Assembly: GCF_008122205.1 (NCBI RefSeq)
Contig: NZ_PHNJ01000002.1
Location: 434,001 to 498,000, forward strand
Source: Natronococcus pandeyae
Lineage (GTDB): Archaea; Halobacteriota; Halobacteria; Halobacteriales; Natrialbaceae
Direction of reading: 5' to 3'
DNA: 64,000 nucleotides
The notes beneath the pieces were generated by a model that saw nothing but the letters and a program-made list of their open reading frames with translations, was not told the DNA's origin and made no database searches. Each line of letters opens with the position of its first letter. The stretch's first letter is position 1. Made by a program: the position numbers and the translations under genes. Shown here one piece after another: positions 60,314 to 64,000 of the stretch.

Positions 60314-60844
60314 ATGGCACCGACCGTCGCGGACAGGCGAACGCTCCTGTCGGGGGTGGCTGCGACGCTCGCGACCGCATCGCTCGCTGGCTGTCTGAGC
60401 GGCGAGGACGAGGGCGACGAAGACGGCGAGTCGGACCCCATCGTCGAGGAGGCGGAAGCGATCGAGGGGGACACCGATCCCGACCTGTGGCAGGACGTAG
60501 CGGAGATCCACCTCGAGGGGTACGTCGGCGGCTGGGTCGGGGTCGAACCCGCCCACATCGACCGCGTCGAGAATCCGACGCTGGTGCTCTTCGAGGGACG
60601 ACCGTACGAGATTTCCTGGGAGAACCGGGACAACATGAAGCACAATCTGGCGATCTGGAACGCGGACGACGAACGCGTCGAGGAGCACGCGACCGACGTC
60701 GTCGACGACGAGGGTGGAACCGAAACGCTCGCGTTCACTCCGACCGCCGAGATGAGCATCTACATCTGCGAACACCAGCCGGGGATCCAGCGCGGCGACC
60801 TCGAGGTCGTCGACGAAGAAGGTGGGTCGGAAGGGGATACGTAG
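60314..60844 (+). CDS. Cupredoxin-like Tat lipoprotein
   Basis: A 176-residue protein starting MAPTVADRRTLLSGVAATLA, with lipobox SLAGC. After an acidic linker the last 100 residues form a cupredoxin-like domain: KHNLAIWNAD supplies a histidine and YICEHQPGIQRG a cysteine and histidine, the type 1 copper pattern of halocyanin-like proteins; the usual methionine is replaced by I or Q around the fourth position, so copper binding is not certain. The ATG at 60314 lies about 27 bases after a TATA-like CTTATGT; an upstream in-frame ATG at 60287 overlaps that box and is less likely. Confidence 0.75.
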   Translation: MAPTVADRRTLLSGVAATLATASLAGCLSGEDEGDEDGESDPIVEEAEAIEGDTDPDLWQDVAEIHLEGYVGGWVGVEPAHIDRVENPTLVLFEGRPYEISWENRDNMKHNLAIWNADDERVEEHATDVVDDEGGTETLAFTPTAEMSIYICEHQPGIQRGDLEVVDEEGGSEGDT

Positions 60845-60930
60845 CTCCGAAACCGACGACGATCGTTTCTGTCCGAATTTGTACCAATGGGTGGCGTCAT
60901 TTAGATGACTGCCATCGTAGAGTGCGTGGC

Positions 60931-61704
60931 ATGGAACCACTACTCGCTGACGACGTCGCGGTCGTTACCGGCGGTGCGAGCGGTATCGGACGAGCAATCG
61001 CGAGACGGTTCGCCGCGGAGGGAGCCGACGTCGTCATCGCCGACATCGAGGAGTCGCCTCGAGAAGGAGGCGATCCCACCCACGAACTGATCGCCGACGA
61101 GACGGACGCGAACGCGACGTTCGTCGAGTGCGACGTCTCGAATCCCGGCGACCTCGAGGCGGCGGTCGACGCGGCCGAGGCGTTCGGCGGCGTCACGGCG
61201 ATGGTGAACAACGCGGGAATCTTCCACGGCGAGGAGTTCCTCGAGGTCGAGGAGGGCGATTTCGACCGGATGGTGGACGTCAACGTCAAGGGCGTCTACT
61301 TCGGTGCCCAGGCGGCGGCAAAGCGGATGGTCGACTCTGACGGCGGCTCGATCGTCAACCTCTCGTCGATCGCAGGACTGCAGGGGTCGGCGGATTTCGT
61401 CACGTACTGCGGAACGAAGGGTGCGGTCAGGCTGCTGACCTACGCCATGGCGGCCACACTCGGGTCCGACGGCATCCGGGTGAACACGATTCACCCGGGG
61501 TTGATCGAGACGGCGATGACGACGGACGACTACGCGATTATCGGCACCGAAGCGGAAGACGAATTCCTCGGGGGGATTCCGGCCCACCGCGCGGGCCAGC
61601 CCGAGGAGGTCGCAGACGCGGCCGTGTACCTCGCGAGCGATCTTTCGGCGTACGTGACAGGCGAGTCGCTGACGGTCGACGGAGGGATGAGCAATACGCT
61701 GTGA
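60931..61704 (+). CDS. Short-chain dehydrogenase/reductase (classical SDR)
   Basis: A 257-residue NAD(P)-dependent oxidoreductase. Cofactor motif VVTGGASGIGRAIARRF, NNAG at MVNNAGIF, catalytic S in NLSSIAG, and Y/K in TYCGTKG; PG motif IHPGLIETAM. Presence of D in VIADIEE after the second strand suggests NAD preference. The substrate is unknown. The start MEPLLADDVAVVTGG at 60931 is family-like. Confidence 0.9.
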   Translation: MEPLLADDVAVVTGGASGIGRAIARRFAAEGADVVIADIEESPREGGDPTHELIADETDANATFVECDVSNPGDLEAAVDAAEAFGGVTAMVNNAGIFHGEEFLEVEEGDFDRMVDVNVKGVYFGAQAAAKRMVDSDGGSIVNLSSIAGLQGSADFVTYCGTKGAVRLLTYAMAATLGSDGIRVNTIHPGLIETAMTTDDYAIIGTEAEDEFLGGIPAHRAGQPEEVADAAVYLASDLSAYVTGESLTVDGGMSNTL

Positions 61705-61748
61705 GCGACCTCGATCGCTGCCGGTGCTGGACGCTTCGCCCTCGAGAC

Positions 61749-62162
61749 TCAGCGGACGACGGTAACCGGAACGGGAGAGCGACGAACGATCTTTTCGGCG
61801 ACGCTGCCGAGCAGGACGCGGGAGACGCCCTCTCGGCCGTGGCTGCCGATGATGATGTGGTCGACGTCGTTCTCCTCGGCGAAGGCGACGACCTCGCGCT
61901 CGGGTTTCCCGACGGCCGTCTCGGTTCGGAACTCGATTTAGGCGGTGTCGAGCGGCTCCGTAACGTTCTGGAGGGAGCTCGAGGCCTCCTCCTCCCGATC
62001 CCGGAACGCTTCCTGCAGGAGGTTGATGCCGGCCTCCGTCGAGCCGTCCGCGGCTTCGACGACGCGCAGCAGGACGATCTCCTCGTCGGCGTGGGAGTCG
62101 AACGCGTACTCTACCGCCTTCTGTGCCGACGCCGAACCGTCGTATGCGACGAGTACTGCCAT
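61749..62162 (-). pseudogene. Universal stress protein interrupted by an in-frame TAA
   Basis: From the ATG at 62162 the frame reads MAVLVAYDGSASAQKAVEYA through residue 74 (LDTA), meets TAA at 61938-61940, then continues in the same frame as a normal UspA C-terminal half (EFRTETAVGKPEREVV, DHIIIGSHGREGVSRVLLGS, VPVTVVR) to a TGA at 61749-61751. The ATP-binding GxxGx9GS pattern lies after the stop. Without the TAA the protein would be 137 residues, the usual length. A TTTATAAT box lies 26 bases ahead of the ATG. Either a nonsense mutation or a base-call error. Confidence 0.82.
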
Positions 62163-62184
62163 ACGCCTAGCTACCCAGTTCGAC

Positions 62185-62192
62185 ATTATAAA
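62185..62192 (-). promoter_or_regulatory. TATA box of the universal stress protein gene
   Basis: TTTATAAT on the minus strand, centred about 26 bases ahead of the ATG at 62162: a near-consensus archaeal TATA box, so the promoter is intact even though the gene is interrupted. Confidence 0.6.
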
Positions 62193-62295
62193 CGCGATGC
62201 ACGAAGCACGCCGAACTTTTTCCGCTCGGGTTGCCTTCGGCAACCGCTCGCGCAAAAACTTCGATGAAAAAGACCGCAACTAACCTCTTCCGACT

Positions 62296-63390
62296 CTACT
62301 CGTCGAACCCGTCTTCGAATCGGAACGTCCCGTCGCGCTGCACCACTTCGCCGTCGACCTCGATAAACGAATCTTCGCTCATGTCGACGATCATGTCGAC
62401 GTGGACGGCGGAGTCGTTGGCCTCGTTGCCCTCGCCGACGGTGTCGTTGTAGGCACGGCCGACGGCCATGTGGACGGTGTCGCCCATCTTCTCGTCGAAC
62501 AGCATGTTGTAGGTGAACTGGTCGATGTCGCGGTTCATTCCGATCCCGAGTTCGCCCAGGCGGCGCGCGCCCGCGTCGGTCTCGAGCACTTCCGTCAGGA
62601 CGTCCTCGTTCTTTTCGGCCGAGTGGGAGACGACCTCGCCGCCCTCGAACTCGAGGTAGACGTCCGTGATCTCGCGGCCCTGGTGGTACAGCGGCATGTC
62701 GAACAGCACCTCGCCCTCGACGGAGTCGGGTTCGGGTGCGGTGAAGACCTCGCCGCCGGGGAGGTTGTGCTCGCCGTAGTCGTTGAGCGTCGGGTTGCCG
62801 TCGATCGACATCGTGACGTCCGTCGTGTCGCCGCTGACGATCCGGATCTCCTCGGCGGAGTCCATGATCTCGACCATGTTCGCCTGGTGCTCGCGCTGTT
62901 CGTCCCAGTCCTTGTTGACGGCGTCCCAGACGAAGTTCTCGTAGCCCTCCGTGCTCATCTCTGCGAGCTGGGCGTTCGCCGGCGCGGGGAACTGGGTGAG
63001 ACACCAGCGCGTCGAGAGTCGCTCCTCGAGGATCGGTTGGTGGGCCTGCTGGTAGGCCGCCTGCGTCTCTGGCTCGACGTCGCTGGTCTGGGTGACGTTG
63101 TCGCTCGCGCGAATCGCGATGTAGACGTCGGTGTTCTCGATGAGCGCGAGTTCGTGCTCGGGCGTCTCGAACTCGGGGTCGGCGGCGCGGAGGAAGGCGC
63201 GCTGCTGGCGTTTCCCGGTTCGCTGGCTGGTCGTGATCGGGTTGGCGCCGTGGTCGCCGATCACTTCGTGGAGGGCGACGACCAGGTCCTCGGCGACGGG
63301 GTGGGCGTCGACGACGACGTTGTCCCCTTCCTGGAGGTCGACGGAGTGATTCGCGATGATCTCGGCGTGTTCGCGGATACGTGCGTCCAT
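62296..63390 (-). CDS. M29 family aminopeptidase
   Basis: A 364-residue metallo-aminopeptidase of the thermophilic M29 (AmpS/PepS) type, which uses two metal ions to remove N-terminal residues. Segments include VDLQEGDNVVVDAHPVAEDL, RWCLTQFPAPANAQLAEMST, HNLPGGEVFTAPEPDSVEG, LGELGIGMNRDI and EDSFIEVDGEVV. The metal-binding E, E, H and D residues lie in these parts. The ATG at 63390 is preferred over a TTG three codons earlier. Cytoplasmic; a peptide-recycling role is expected. Confidence 0.93.
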   Translation of the reverse strand: MDARIREHAEIIANHSVDLQEGDNVVVDAHPVAEDLVVALHEVIGDHGANPITTSQRTGKRQQRAFLRAADPEFETPEHELALIENTDVYIAIRASDNVTQTSDVEPETQAAYQQAHQPILEERLSTRWCLTQFPAPANAQLAEMSTEGYENFVWDAVNKDWDEQREHQANMVEIMDSAEEIRIVSGDTTDVTMSIDGNPTLNDYGEHNLPGGEVFTAPEPDSVEGEVLFDMPLYHQGREITDVYLEFEGGEVVSHSAEKNEDVLTEVLETDAGARRLGELGIGMNRDIDQFTYNMLFDEKMGDTVHMAVGRAYNDTVGEGNEANDSAVHVDMIVDMSEDSFIEVDGEVVQRDGTFRFEDGFDE

Positions 63391-63450
63391 ATGACGCAAA
63401 TTCTGCCACGGTCGGCATACCGTTTTCGAATCGAAATCCTCCGCCGGCGG

Positions 63451-63675
63451 TCAGTCGTCCCGGTTCGCGAGGAAGACGCCGAGGTAGATCGACGCTACCG
63501 CGCAGGCGACGCCGACGAGAAACGCGATGGTAAACGGCGACTCGAGCGAGAACGCGGTCGCTTCGCCCGTCGCCCAGCCAACGAATCCGGTCACGACGAG
63601 GACGACCGCCGCGAGTCGCAGGACGGTGATGAGCTGCTGTGCGTGCACATCTACTCTGTGGCGTTCTTCAGGCAC
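63451..63675 (-). CDS. Small two-span membrane protein
   Basis: A 74-residue protein with two hydrophobic segments (about residues 15-34 and 46-66). The start is a GTG at 63675 that overlaps the stop of the upstream membrane-protein gene by eight bases, indicating translational coupling. No family is recognised. Confidence 0.65.
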   Translation of the reverse strand: MPEERHRVDVHAQQLITVLRLAAVVLVVTGFVGWATGEATAFSLESPFTIAFLVGVACAVASIYLGVFLANRDD

Positions 63676-64000
63676 GTCGTTCTACCGCCTCCGTCTCGAC
63701 CAGTTCCCGGACGAACGAGACCGACGCCGCCGTCAGCACGAGCGCGAGCGGGACGGCGACGACCAGCGCGAACAAAAACCCCGCGCCGCCGGCGCTGACG
63801 GAAAGCGAGAGGACGAGCGAACTGACGACCGCGACGCCGACGTGCCAGAGCGCGAACGTGAGGTACGTTCGTTCGCCGACAGCGAACCCGTAGGACCGTC
63901 GGAACGCCTCGAGGACGCCGGCGTCCGCGACGACGAAGAGGAACGGCACAGCGTAGAAGAGATAGGCCAGGAGGACGAGCGCAGGGAACGCCAGCAGGAG
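63668..64000 (-). CDS. Multi-pass membrane protein, cut by the window edge
   Basis: The frame is open to the last base of the window, so at least 110 residues are seen and the N terminus is missing. Three or more hydrophobic segments are visible (LLLAFPALVLLAYLFY, LWHVGVAVVSSLVLSL, FLFALVVAVPLALVLTAA). It ends VRELVETEAVERRA. It is coupled to the small membrane protein downstream. The family cannot be judged from this part. Confidence 0.6.
   Translation of the reverse strand, partial: LLLAFPALVLLAYLFYAVPFLFVVADAGVLEAFRRSYGFAVGERTYLTFALWHVGVAVVSSLVLSLSVSAGGAGFLFALVVAVPLALVLTAASVSFVRELVETEAVERRA

Overview
The window is chromosomal DNA from a haloarchaeon. The evidence is high GC content, strongly acidic predicted proteins, archaeal information-processing genes (radA, nmd3, rpl39e, rpl31e, eIF6, prefoldin alpha, ftsY, srp54), twin-arginine lipoproteins, a PGF-CTERM-type tail, a haloarchaeal glutamate-cysteine ligase, and TATA-like boxes 25-30 bases ahead of many start codons (leaderless transcripts). 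The very frequent CTCGAG/CTCGAC codon pairs suggest a Natrialbaceae-like lineage (Natrinema or Haloterrigena type); that placement is inference.

Layout. 0-4 kb: unknown conserved proteins, a nucleotide-sugar/NmrA-type reductase with a membrane partner, and a YkgJ-type cysteine-cluster protein. 4-14.4 kb: a degenerate tRNA-like sequence, an XPD-like helicase, a DUF1724-type regulator, a wyosine-type tRNA-modifying enzyme overlapping nmd3, two exported proteins, and the htpX/pspAB envelope-stress pair. 14.7-20.2 kb: a beta-propeller protein, radA, and an Fe-S assembly group (sufS, an HD hydrolase, a small membrane protein, sufU). 20.5-24.3 kb: a membrane protein, DUF424, a TPR protein and a CoA-disulfide-reductase-like flavoprotein. 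24.3-28.7 kb: thpR, then rpl39e, rpl31e, eIF6, pfdA and ftsY. 30-33.5 kb: a siroheme nitrite/sulfite reductase whose 3' end overlaps an FrhB-type iron-sulfur flavoprotein. 33.6-41.5 kb: hydrolase, acetyltransferase, HAD enzyme, subtilase, thiE-thiM, a P450 and a Bat-type regulator. 41.5-51 kb: rubrerythrin, two head-to-head rhodaneses, a PAS/GAF histidine kinase, a lipoamide-dehydrogenase-type enzyme, an EamA transporter, a solitary HicB-like protein and an FAD monooxygenase-like protein. 51-64 kb: srp54, lipoproteins, a CBS-MaoC fusion, a UPF0200/UPF0201 pair, a lipoprotein made almost entirely of acidic repeats, tRNA-Arg(UCU) with damaged partial copies, a C45 acyltransferase, gshA-like ligase, a cupredoxin-like lipoprotein, an SDR, a broken universal stress protein, an M29 aminopeptidase and membrane proteins.

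Points that stand out. The siroheme reductase and FrhB-like flavoprotein look like a split version of the F420-dependent sulfite reductase of methanogens; this is the best candidate for an undescribed system. The FrhB-like gene carries in-frame palindromic repeats, and similar palindrome-rich linkers occur in two other genes. The acidic lipoprotein is a 27-base in-frame minisatellite. One Tat lipoprotein has no ATG, GTG or TTG start, and the universal stress protein gene has an in-frame TAA. No CRISPR array and no intact transposon were seen.
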